Part shown: piece after piece, positions 48,991-60,459 of the stretch
Position numbering within the stretch: the first letter of the stretch is position 1
Layout of the letters: every line of letters begins with the position of its first letter
Assembly (NCBI RefSeq): GCF_037975245.1
Contig: NC_092574.1
Span: 25,253,213-25,317,212, forward strand
From: Apostichopus japonicus
Taxonomy: Eukaryota > Echinodermata > Holothuroidea > Aspidochirotida > Stichopodidae
Direction: 5' to 3'
Length of the DNA stretch: 64,000 bases
Made by a program: the position numbers and the translations under genes
The notes under the pieces: generated by a model
The model's database searches: none
Seen by the model: only the letters and a program-made list of their open reading frames with translations
What the model was told of the DNA's origin: nothing

Positions 48991-49035
48991 TGGTATGGTC
49001 AAAGGACTGACATCTCAGTACGTTATATGGTATGG

Positions 49036-51235
49036 TGAATCTTATACATCTGATGCTTTATGTATTTAAAAGATAAATAAACAGGCTGATTCTGATATGA
49101 GGAACATTTACATTTTTAACTAGCCTTTCTTCAATGGAATATATGTGATCCAGCATGATATGGTAGTTTCTGTTACTTAGGTTATTTGAGTCACCACTTG
49201 CTTCAATCTAAAATGATACAAAGTACTCTTCCAGGTATTGTTATCCTTCTCTAAAAAGTCAAAATTAAATTCATCTATAATAACGATATATCATGGTAAG
49301 GACTGTACGGCCTGTTAAGCATATTAAGTAGGGTGCTTATTCATCTGGCTAAACAGGCTTAACTTCCATCCACATAACCTCAATATTTTCATCTTCTAAC
49401 TTCATACAAAGTAACAAGGCGGTGTTATTATCAATATACTGTGAAGTGCAAGATCACCTCCTTCCTTTCCAAACCCTGTCTCTTTGAATTATTTGACATC
49501 CTGGAAAGCTTATATCTCCTAATCAAAGTAATTTTCATTTAAGGACTTAGTATTATTGCTAAACTGTTGACACAACTGTGTTACTTTGTGCTAAGAGGGT
49601 TCCAAGCTACCAATCTAAGGATGTAAATGATTTATTTTAATAACCAGAATGCACAAATGCATTGTGGTTGCGATGATATTACGAGCAGTTTTATTCTTGA
49701 ATCTGATTTCATGTTTAGTGTAGGTGTACAACATACTTGATCTTAGTAATACATTGAAAAGCAGTGCGATGTGATAAAACAATAAATTCATTTAAAATTG
49801 TGATAGGTTCATCAACATACTAAATATGATATCTGTTCTTATTGAAATATTGTGTATAACATGTTTTTTTTTTTCACAATTAAACCCCTGGTGAACTTAA
49901 ACCAACCATTGACCTCTATCAACAACATTAGGCTATTTTCATGTACTCAATGTTGTACAATTAAATACGAAATATGCGATCTGTCCAAGCTTTCCTTGCA
50001 AAATTTATGTTGAGGAAGGCGTGTTAGTGTTGTGAGACTAGGGAAAAGGGCAGTGAAGTAGATGTTTGGCGTTTGTTGACTTCAAATGACCTTTGCATGT
50101 AGACTTGATAAACTTTTTGTCCCGTCTGTTACTGTTACTTGTCATTTAGCCTTTGGAGAAGATCCTGCTAGGATCGAAACGTCAGGTCAACTTACTTTTA
50201 CACATTCTCCCACACAGGTTCTCTAGTGGATAAGCAGTTTGCTAACAGTTTTATTTTTAATTTTTATTTTGATAAACTTCTGCAATACAATGCGACACTA
50301 CATTTCTGATGTGATGACTGTGCATAGCATGCATAGTTAGGGGTTAATCAATGGTCCACCGTGCATTTATTGCAGGATCATAATAAATCATGACTAAGTT
50401 CAAGCTTTAAGGAACCATCAAACACTAAACGCGTTTTATTTTCATGATTTATTGAGTGCTTAGTTATATCTCAACTAAGAAACTTTGCATAATAATGTAT
50501 TGATGTTTTTCTTATAACTTAAATTTTGAAGTGAAGTTGAAGATTTACCTATTTCTCAGTTACTGTGCATTGCAACAATTCTTGTTTCTAATCATTGAAA
50601 TCCATATATTGACATGTTGTAGATAATTGGTGAATAGATCAAGTTTAATAAGTGTAAAACGTGGTGTAAATGATATGTTACATGTAGCATACTATGGTGT
50701 TTGAATATTTTCTTGCGGATTGGCATTGTGAGTAGGTTTGAATTGCTCATTTCTTGTCACATAATTCAAGAAATATGATCAACAAAATCAATCAGGAAGT
50801 AATTGCTTAACAATACAGCACTTCAAAATCATGAAATAGTCAACAATATGAAAAACAAATGCAATTATAGCAAAGAAAAACAGCACACACTCTACACCAT
50901 TCTCTAACAACAGCTTGTTTTCCAAATCCAATTCTTGATCATTATTATATCTGACTTCCTCCTTAGATGCTTTTAACATTTGAACAAAATCTTTCTTAAT
51001 CACTTTTTTTGTGCATTAAGTTTGTTCTATCAGCTGCAGTGGCCTTGTTGTATTACCTATCAGCAAAAAGTTAATGTCAATCAATGTTAAAGCAGTACTT
51101 TTTATATGGAACATAAATTTCATTAGTTTGGTCATGATCCAATAAGTTGATAATCAATGGATTGATTTTAGGAACATTTTATCAAAAGAAAAGAAATTGT
51201 GAGAAACATAGAAGTGAGCTGAGTAATAGTCATCA
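49036..51235. other. Region between satellite and complement-like gene, no gene seen
   Basis: AT-rich. It contains the 102-bp hairpin repeat (50148-50249) and a fragment near 49890-49960 related to the 58.7-kb repeats. An open stretch at 50880-51003 on the minus strand has no recognised splice signals or homology. Part of it should be the 3' UTR of the complement-like gene. Confidence 0.5.
50148..50249 (+). repeat. 102-bp hairpin-bearing repeat, copy 2
   Basis: GGAGAA, the hairpin GATCC-TGCTA-GGATC, GAAACGTC, then CTAGTGGATAAGCAGTTTGC. Inverted with respect to the copy at 30632-30733. A third, decayed copy (GAAGATTCTGCTAGGA) is at about 59155-59195 in direct orientation. Confidence 0.75.
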
Positions 51236-51377
51236 TCACTGACAGTTGTTGTTGCCATGGAGCATGTCTTCTTTGAATTCTTGCATTTTCAAGAACTGCT
51301 CCCTGATTCTCTTTCTCTTTCTGTTCCTCAATGGCCATAGCTCAATAGTTGTTGCTGCGTCTATGATGTATTTAAAG
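51236..51377 (-). CDS. Complement-like terminal exon
   Basis: Acceptor atttcag. It encodes FKYIIDAATTIELWPLRNRK and an amphipathic basic tail ending NNNCQ, then TGA at 51236-51238. Confidence 0.78.
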
Positions 51378-53545
51378 CTGAAATGTTTCAGAAAATAATA
51401 GTGAACATGACTACACCCAACTGTCTACTGTATTAAGCTCCAGTTTGCATTGAGTTCATAGTGAATTGGCAGTAACATACGTGTACGTTAAAGAAAAGAT
51501 AAACAACCTGAAATATAAACTGTTATCTTTAATATTAATTGTTATCTTAAATGACCACAAATTCACCAGGAACAATGACATTTTTCAACAACACTAAATA
51601 CAAAAAACATAACCAGTAATTTATGTAATGAATAATAAGGCTCTAAACTGTGGTAATTATATAGATCTCTTACTAGATTGACAGCTCTATCAAATTGTGT
51701 GTAAGTATAACATGTTTGTTGTAAATGATGCAGTCTAAGTTTAATTCTGTAATATGACTTACTTTTCAAGGAATTTTCACAGAACATTATACACATCAGT
51801 TACAGAACTCACCATTTCTTAAGTCTTGTAGCTTAATGTTGTAGGAATTAATGAAGAATATTAAACCAATAGTGAAAGTAATTATTTCTGAAGTCTCAAT
51901 TTGCTAGGATTTGTGTACAAATAGGAGCATCCCAATTACATGTTATCTGGATGAGAGTACAAGGAAAATATTCATGACTAGCAGATATGAACACACAACC
52001 AGTACATGCAACCCTGTTATAAACCAAATTAATTATGCACTGCATGCAATGTAAGTCCTCTCTCTTGAATGGTTATTCATTTATACTTGCAGTACAAACC
52101 TGAATATGTAAGTGTACAAATCAACATTTTCTTGCAGTTTGTAAACTGGGCCAGGTTCATGGAAGTATTAGTTACATAATTCATTTCAGAAGCTAATGTA
52201 GCTAAATAATTATCAGTGTATATATTGATCGTTTATCATTCAGGAAACCCAGTTATCACAGCTATTCTAAATTGTAAGGATATATCCTATACCATGATCA
52301 TTTCCATGAACAAAAGAATACACTGACTATGCATCTATCCTTCACAATAGAGAAGAGTTCATATCAATATTTGCTACGAAGACTCTAATAAACTCCATGC
52401 ACTGCATATGCAAACAGTTTGTGAAGATTTTTGGTGAAAAGTTTGGTAATTTATCAAATATAAATTTATTAAAGTACCTTAAGGACATGTTGTTTATAGA
52501 TCAACAGGGTTACGTCCATAACAACTGATAAAGAAGCAGGGAGTCACGTTCCACACAAATGACCAATAAAACCATACCAGCCACACTACAGTAGTATGTA
52601 CCTGTTATTTCCATCTGTGTCAGCATATGGCAGAACCGTCTGGCCAATCACCAAGTAGGACTCCTGGTTCTTTATTCTGACTGAAGAACATGATGATGAT
52701 ACCCAAAATTGTCGTACTTCCTCTCCAAATACTTCGTCATTAGCTGTTCAGTAACAAAGGGAACACACAAGTTATTCGATGTAAAGGTAGTCCTGTTCTT
52801 AAACTAGTAGCAAGTACAATGTTCTTTAAACCAATGCACCCCCATAAAATTTGTTTAGGTTAAACCAGTAGATAAGGAATTACAATTGTGGGATTAACAA
52901 ATTTGGTCAATTCTTCCTCCATGTGAAGTACTACACTAGCAGTCACTACTTACTTCAAACATTAGAGCTAACAAGAGTCCAAATGGACACTATGGTTCCC
53001 GACTAACAGAAAATAAATGTGTTGTGAGCTAACATCTGTGACAATTTTATCAAGTTTGGTAAACATCGAGCTAAACACCTGTGAGCAATTGCCATTTTCA
53101 AACACTGTTGACAGACAGATAAACAGATGCACTTGCCAAGATAACAGCTACACTATTTGAGAAAAAGCATTCACATTTTAGCAAAAACAAGGAAGGAAGA
53201 TTTCAATTAAGACCCTCAATTAAGGTAGCAGCAACTTCAACACTACAACACATGTCATGTTTGGTCATCTAGATTTGTGTAATAGGAATCATATTGATTC
53301 ATTCCTACCAGAAATATCTTGTGCAATCCTTATTTCCATCTTTACCAAGAGACATTAGGAGATGAATTTAATGGATTGCAATAATTTGTATACATCTATA
53401 TATTTAAGGAAAAAACATTTTTAGATTACACTGATGTACTTCTAACTAGTTTAAAAGGGTCTGTCTTACCAATTTTAAGAACCTGGGTTATAGTAGCAGT
53501 GTAAACCTTGAAACTGTTGTCATTCTGTGAGTCCATAATGGAGAT
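51236..53545 (-). CDS. Complement C3/C4/C5-like protein, C345C (NTR) domain, last 3 exons
   Basis: Three minus-strand exons (53470-53545, 52602-52743, 51236-51377) join in phase to about 119 codons plus TGA. The product runs ISIMDSQNDNSFKVYTATIT, then NDEVFGEEVRQFWVSSSC, then NQESYLVIGQTVLPYADTDG, then YIIDAATTIELWP. This follows the order of the vertebrate C3 C-terminus: a strand with YIMAIEQ, a DEVQVG-like loop, a Cys before the strand ending in YLMWG, and YIIGKDTWVEHWP. The domain caps secreted thioester complement proteins and takes part in convertase assembly. It ends in a basic RNRKRKRIRE stretch and a Gln-Cys-poor tail instead of the acidic cysteine-rich C3 tail. Upstream exons were not found to 64000. 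Another NTR-domain protein (netrin or PCPE type) is the alternative. Confidence 0.75.
52602..52743 (-). CDS. Complement-like exon n-1
   Basis: Acceptor gaacag, donor gtacat. It encodes NDEVFGEEVRQFWVSSSCSS then VRIKNQESYLVIGQTVLPY, the C345C core with its Cys. Confidence 0.82.
53470..53545 (-). CDS. Complement-like exon n-2
   Basis: Acceptor cctatcag, donor gtaaga, phase 0 in and 1 out. 25 residues ending SFKVYTATITQVLKI. An internal AG before AATGAC is also in phase but would lose the aligned ISIMDSQ. Confidence 0.75.
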
Positions 53546-53869
53546 CTGATAGGCTGATGAAAGGCATGAGAATGAAGGTATTTGATAATATCAAGTATCA
53601 TTGAAATTTCCAAGATATAATCTTCTGTATTATAACTTATTATAATATTTGTACTTAGAGCGAACACAGTTGAAACAGGCCTGGAGGCTGGAGGTATTAT
53701 CATAAATGATATTCTCAATAGGAGCTTGTTACGATGAAATAGATCCCATTTGTCATGACATGAAGAAAAACTAGCTAGGGATTGGTAAATAGATACCTGG
53801 CAGGGTCACACTATGATTTCTACTGCTTGTCCATTCCTGATTGTGCAGTCAATATGAGCAAAGTTACCA

Positions 53870-55225
53870 AAGTAACACTTAGTGTTAAACTAAAAATTAG
53901 AGCAGCAATGATGTAGGAAGTAACACTTAGATAGTGTGGAACTGAAAACTAGAGCATCGATGCTGTAAGGAGTAACACTGAGATAGTGTTAAACTGAAAC
54001 TAGAGCAGCAATGTTGTAGAAAGTAACACTAAGGTAGTGTTAAACTGGAGATTAGAGCAGCAATGATGTAGGAAGTAGCACTAAGATAGTGTGAAATTGA
54101 AAACTAAAGCATCAATGCTGTAGGAAGTAACACTAAGATAGTGTGAAACTGAAAACTAGAGGAGCAATGCTATAGGAAGTAACACTTAGATAGTGTTAAA
54201 CTGAAAACTAGATGAGCAATGCTATAGAAGTACAATTATATAGTTTTAAACTGAAAACTAGAGCAGCAATGCTATAGGAAGTAACAATTAGATAATGTTG
54301 AGCTGAAAAATAGAGCAAATGCTATAGGAAGTCACACTTAGATAGTTTTATACTAAAAACTAGACCAACAATGATATAAGAAATAACACTTAGATAGTGT
54401 TAAACTGAAAACTAGATCAGCAATGCTGTAGGATGTAACACTTAAATAGTGTTGAACTGAAACTAGAGCAGCAATTCTATAGGAAGTAACACTTAGATAG
54501 TGTTAAACTGAAAACTAGATGAGCAATGCTGTACAAGTACAATTAGATATCGTTAAACTGAAAACTAGAGCAGCAATGCTATAGGAAGTAACACTTAGAT
54601 AGTGTTAAACTGAAAACTAACATGCCATGTTGTAGGAAGTAACATTTAAATAGTTTTGAACTGAAAACTAGAGCAGCAATGCTATAGGAAGTATCACTTA
54701 GATAGTGTTGAACTGCAAACTAGAGCAAATGCTAAAGGAAGTCACACTTAGATAGTGTTATACTAAAAACTAGTCCAGCAATGATATAAGAAGTAACACT
54801 TAGATAGTGTTAAACTGAAAACTAGATCCGCAATGCTGTAGGATGTAACACTTAGATAGTTTTATACTGAAAACTAGAGTAGCAATGTATAGGAAGTAAC
54901 ACTTAGATAGTTTTAAACTGTAAACTAGACATGCCATGTTGTAGGAAGTAACGCTTAAATAGTTTTAAACTGAAAACTAGAGCAGCAATGCTATAGGAAG
55001 TAACACTCAGACAGTGTTAAACTAAAAACTAGACCAGCAATGCTACAGGAAGTCACACTTAGATAGTGTTAAATTAAAATTAGACCAGCAATGCTATAGG
55101 AAGTAACACTTAATGTTAAACTGAACGTAACACTTAGATATTGTTATGCTAAAAACTAGACCACCAATGCTAGATGAAGTAACATTTAGCGTTAAACCGA
55201 GAACTAGAGTAGCAATGCTGTAGAA
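53870..55225. repeat. 52-bp minisatellite, about 26 degenerate copies
   Basis: Unit AGGAAGTAACACTTAGATAG, TGTTAAACTGAAAACTAGAG, CAGCAATGCTAT. Copies differ by substitutions and short deletions, and it lies immediately upstream (minus sense) of the complement exon n-2. Confidence 0.92.
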
Positions 55226-55785
55226 TTGTAATACTACCATTTTCTTGTTCTCTGTTTCTGAGAGGGATACTATGTACATAGGTGTAAGTTATGTGTGTAG
55301 GTTTAGGTGTTTTGGTGTGTGGCTGACATACCTTTCTTGCACAGAGCAAATACAATACCAAATAATGCATAATCAATGTAGAACTCATTTTTGCAAAGTA
55401 AAGCCTTACTTAAAGTCATAGTACAATAAAAAATACTATGAGGAGTTGGACTGCTAACTGGCACGAGACTGTTGAAACTATAATTTAACAATGTTATCGT
55501 AATGTCTGGGATGTGCATTTCTTAAACATTTATATACAGTTCCAAGCAACTCAAGACTAAATTTACTAGCAGGTAAATAGGAATCTGCCAGTCCATTCAA
55601 GTATCACTGTAACATCAGTACTGTCTATTACATGATTATTCAGTCAAATGTATTAGTAGCTCCACCTTACACTTGGTACCACCTGATGATACTGCTTGGA
55701 TAAACATCACTCTTTCCTTAAGGAGGCCTCCTTCACTAGCTACGCTTGAGGGCACTTTAGAAAGCAGCAACATAACCACAAAATG

Positions 55786-55953
<168 letters not shown>

Positions 55954-57329
55954 TAGTTTGGCAAGCCATACATGTTGAATCAGCAGCCCCTAGCCAGTTT
56001 TCCCTATATTCAGTACATTTGCTGTGTGTGATAATATTATTCAAAAACTGTTGAAAGTTTTCCAAAATCACTTTCGTTTCCAAGATAAATACATTTGAAG
56101 TTTCGATAAATATGTGCAAACTATGAAGTGGAGTGTTGCACTCATCAAAATTTTAATTTAAAGCCTTAATAACTTAACCCCAATAACTAGCCCACATATA
56201 TCATTTGAAAAATGTGATGTTCCTCTTTTCAAAGAAGACAAGATATTTCAAAATGTCGCCTTAGGCCACAAACCAGTGTTCAGAATCCTTGAAACAAAGG
56301 TTGTTAAAACAACCTTTTAACGTAAAAGGAAATCAGGCAGTCATCTGCTTTACATCGTCAATGTGCATAATTACTTAATGTTTATTCCTAAATGAAACTA
56401 GAATTATGAAGAGATTTGTAAAATGTTCAATCTTTGATGGATTTTAATGGGAGTTGCAGCTATTGTCATAATTGTTAATGCCTATTACAGTGATGAGGAC
56501 ATTTTGTTCCTAGGTGTCCATAGACACATGTATATATATTTTTATTGTGCACACCAAAATGAAGATGATTACTATAATATACAGAAAGGTCCAGGAATCA
56601 GTTATCGTGCTGACAATGACTATTTAGTGTCATAGTATAATCAGAAAGCCAGTTGGCTTTGTGATTTTTTGCCATGGATTTAACAGTATAGAAGTTTTAT
56701 TTCAGAATGTTTCAATACACAGAAAGAACAGTCTTCCTATGTGAAATATAGACACATAAATGTATGAATAAAAGGACATGTTCTTTAACCAACTGTGAGC
56801 TAGCAATTCAGCAGTTACCAATCATCTCTTGAACAATTGCAGTTATTAATGAATGAGAGTTACATGAAATATTCTATACACTGTGAAGTATTTCCAAAAC
56901 CTACTACCAAAGCAGAACTCATCTAAGGTAAATCACAGAGAAAATTGCCAAATTTGAGACCATTTGAGAGAATATCTTGACACTTTGAGCCATTTTATAT
57001 TTGCACCATTTGAGATTATTTTTTGACCCCTTGAAGTTCAGCGGTTGAAAGTGATAACAATAATTTGAGTACAGGTTTAAATCAAGACTACCAATTCTCT
57101 AAAGCACTGGATGACTGTATGCTTTGTTGAAGTCCTATAGAGCACTTTCACAAACTAAATTGAACTGACCAAACTATGTTCACCAAAAGAAAATCATAGC
57201 ATTGGAGAATTCACAGATTAATTGTAGTTTTAAATTGGACGTTATCATGTTTAAAAGGTTTCAGACTGGGACACCTGTCAACCTCATGTGACCTTTGACC
57301 AATTTCAACAGGGTTCTTGCACATACCAA

Positions 57330-58560
57330 GCTGCATCTCCCTACCAAGTATGACATTGATTCAACTTGTGGTTGTTGAGATATTGTGTTTACAAGCTGTT
57401 CTTGATGATTTCTCATTGAATCTCATCCACTCAAGAATATTAATAGGATAAACATTGTTGTTGCAAAGAACATGTGCTTACTATATAGTTACATCATCAT
57501 ACCAAGTATAAACCTAATTACATATACGGTTGATCAATGAGATATTGACAATTTTGGAATTTCATGTTAGCCCCACCCACTCATTAATCTTAATGAGATG
57601 AGAACTACAAACAAAAGGACACATGGTAGGGCATCAACCTACCAAGTATGACATTGACTCAATCTGAGGTTGTTGGGATATTGTGTTTACAAGCTGTTCT
57701 TGATGATTTCCCATTAAACCTCATTCACTCAAGAATATTAATAGGATAAACATTGTTGTTGCAAAGAACATGTGCTTACTACATAGTTACATTTACATAC
57801 CAAGTATAAACTTAATTGCACATATTTTTGATCAATGAGACATTGGCAATTTAAGAATTTCATGTTAGCCCCACCACTCATTAATCTTCACGAGATGAGA
57901 ACCAAAAACAATAGGACACATGGTAGGCATCTATCATTGATTTAATCTGTGGTTGCTGAGATATTGTGATTACAAGCTGTTCTTGATGATTTCCCATTGA
58001 ACCTCATCCACTCAAGAATATTAATGAGGTAAACATTGTTGTTGCAAAGAACATGTACTTACTATGTAGTTACATCATACCAAGTATGAACTTAATTGCA
58101 TATATGGTTGATGAGATATTGACAATTCAAGAATTTCATGTTAAGCCCCACCCACTCATTAACATTCATGAGATGAGAACCAAAAGCAATAAGACATCTC
58201 TACACATTGTAGGGCATATACCAACGAAGTATGACATAGATTTAATCTGTTGCTATTGTGTTTACAAGCTGTTTTTGACAATTTTCCTATTAAATCTCAT
58301 CCACTCAAGAATCTAAATGAGGTTAACATTTTTGTTGCAAATAGCATATACTTACTATGTAGTTACATCGCTATACCAAGTATGAACTCAATAAGACATT
58401 TTAAGAATTTCATGTTAAGCCCCACCCACTCATTAATATTTTATTGAAATAAGAACTACAAACAAAAGAGCAAATCTACAGATCATGGGGCTTCTATCTA
58501 CCACATATGATATTGATTCAACTTGTGGTTGTTGACATACAGTGTTAAGAAACTAGCCGT
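57330..58560. repeat. About 290-bp tandem repeat, 4 copies
   Basis: The marker CAAGCTGTTCTTGATGATTTC recurs at about 57392, 57690, 57976 and (diverged) 58268, with blocks CATCCACTCAAGAATATTAA and AATTTCATGTTAGCCCCACC in the same order. Related decayed pieces (GACCTTTGACTTCCATCAAA) follow at 58740 and 58870. Confidence 0.9.
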
Positions 58561-60299
58561 CACATCCTCACACACACACACATCCACATAAACGCCAGCA
58601 CAATTGCAATGTTACTGAGCCTTCGGCATTGTAACCAAAAATCATTAACTAGAATGCAAAAGTTTTTCATGATTCTGACGTTATGTACAGTGAGGGTGTA
58701 CATGTTAACAAGGGTTTCAGAATTTGACCTCTGATGACCCAAATGACCTTTGACTTCCATCAAAAAACACTAGGCTTCTATGGCTCAATGTGGTTCTTCT
58801 ACACACTAAATTGGAGGTTGGCACAAGTTTCCAGTATTGAGATAACAAGGTCAAACAATTTAACCCCTGCTGACCCCAAATGGCATTTTACCTCCACGAA
58901 AAACAATAGGTTTTTTTTCAAAATGTGTGTCTTTTACACAAACAAAATGAAATTGGTCTAAAAAATCTCTTCTTGAGATATCGTGTTTACAAGGTTGGCG
59001 TCACAAACGCATTCACACACACACACAAACGCCATCATGAATGCAAAGGTTACGATTATCATCGGAACAAAAACTCCATAAATATGTCATTACTTTCAGA
59101 TCTGCATAACAACCATGTCAGATGGGTACCCAGTGTAACAATAAAAGTTTTGTTAGCCTTTGAAGAAGATTCTGCTAGGAACAAAAGGCCAGGCCTTCTT
59201 ACATTCTTAATCTAGTATCTCAGAGTCTCTACTGCAGGATGAATACACTATTGCCAAACTTGCAACAAATAAAAGATGTTAGATACAGTCCTGCAATTTG
59301 AGGTCCTGAAAATGATACTGTATTTATTAGTTCACTAACAACTTGATAAAGATTTCTCTGTATACCCTCATCTTCAAAAGAGTGTAGTAACCTCACTGCC
59401 ATTTCTGAGAATTATTGAGTAAGTATTTTGGTAAGCAGCTCTGATATAAAATGAATTGTCCATAGCAAGTACAACACTTAATAGAGAGAATTCATTTGGC
59501 AATCAGTAAAATGCAACATATACCAACACCATGGTACTTTTTACAAGTAGATACTGGGATATGTCATAGTTTATTTGCATTCATGGCCCTACAAAACTCC
59601 CTGACATTGAGGGTAAAAACCCAGAAAGAGTTTGACGACAGGACCATTCACAAAGTGGCTCGCACTTACAGCAGCCTAGGATATTAAGATATCTGTATTG
59701 TTTCCATATACTTCCCCTGCTGAAAATTGTCATCAAAAGCTTTATGAAGTATTGTATCTTTTATTTGTAACTTTTCTAAGATTTTAACTAATTTGATGCA
59801 TGTTTAGCTCAGCTGAGCTTTAGCTATTTTGTCACATTTGCCACCTTCTCTGATTGACTGTCATTTCATCATTGGATGAAATTTCTTTGAGTGGTTTGGG
59901 TGATTGGATACGTGCGATTATATTTATAAATTTGAAGATCAGTTGAGGTGACGAGCGGTCATTTTCTGAAAATGTGAAGAATTTTACTCGTTCTAGATGG
60001 TTTGTACTAATTTGCTGAAATGTTGTGGATGTAACTTTTGAATCGTGGTGCATCAAACTTGTTCAGGAAAATATTTTTGTTGTCATGTGAGTGCCTAAAA
60101 CAGGGCTTTCTTTAAAAACGGCCATGACACGAAAATTTCAACGTCTAATCTCTTGGGGAATCGATCTAAGCATGTTCTCTAGAACATATGTCAACCATTC
60201 TTCCAGTTAAAAACTTGATTTTTCCAGTCGAAATGGAGAATTAATTGACTCTCTTCGGGGCTTGAAAAATGTGTTCGCCCAAAAATGTTCCTAGTCTCA

Positions 60300-60317
60300 T
60301 GACGTCATGTGACGTCA
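60300..60317. promoter_or_regulatory. Two adjacent CRE palindromes
   Basis: TGACGTCA at 60300-60307 and 60310-60317, start to start 10 bp (one helical turn). About 95 bp downstream on the plus strand a gtaagtg donor-like site at 60413 could end a non-coding first exon, followed by a short ATG frame beginning MADLKPNAATEVQS at 60448. CRE-binding bZIP factors are the usual ligands. The gene served is not identified. Confidence 0.5.
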
Positions 60318-60459
60318 TGTTGGGAGAACGATTTTCTATCGCTATTTCCTCCGAACATAGATACGTACGTTCACTACAACAAGTGTACAAACTACACAAA
60401 AAATCGGTTACAAGTAAGTGCGAAATCAAATCTAGATTTTCCGTGGAATGGCAGATTTA

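Larger units (their letters stand above)
37898..49035. repeat. 37-bp satellite array, about 300 copies, 11.1 kb
   Basis: The monomer in two parts is CTGACATCTCTGTATGTT + GTATGGTATGGTCAGAGGA, 37 bp. Variants include ATATGG for GTATGG, TCAGTATG for TCTGTATG, GGTGAGAGG for GGTCAGAGG, and GAAGAATGAC for GAGGACTGAC. Each monomer has a perfect dyad GTCAG-AGGA-CTGAC and an overlapping one, CAGAG...CTCTG. Because 37 is 1 mod 3 and the monomer carries TGA on each strand, every frame is closed about every 111 nt in the consensus. The array runs without interruption to 49035, where it ends abruptly in unique sequence. Confidence 0.97.

Noticed and set aside
37898-49035. Repeated open frames of 37-residue periodicity in the satellite, on both strands
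   Set aside because: The consensus monomer has a TGA on each strand and a length of 1 mod 3, so every frame closes about every 111 nt. The longer frames exist only where variants remove a stop, and they have no start context or splice signals.
37898-49035. CRISPR-like array
   Set aside because: Repeats are contiguous without unique spacers, and the DNA is plainly nuclear eukaryotic.
50788-51003. 71-codon frame beginning at GTG on the minus strand, downstream of the complement-like stop
   Set aside because: No acceptor in phase and no recognised family; probably 3' UTR or intergenic.
59496-59687. 63-codon plus-strand frame ending KVARTYSSLGY
   Set aside because: Looks protein-like in its last 25 residues but has no splice sites or family I can name.
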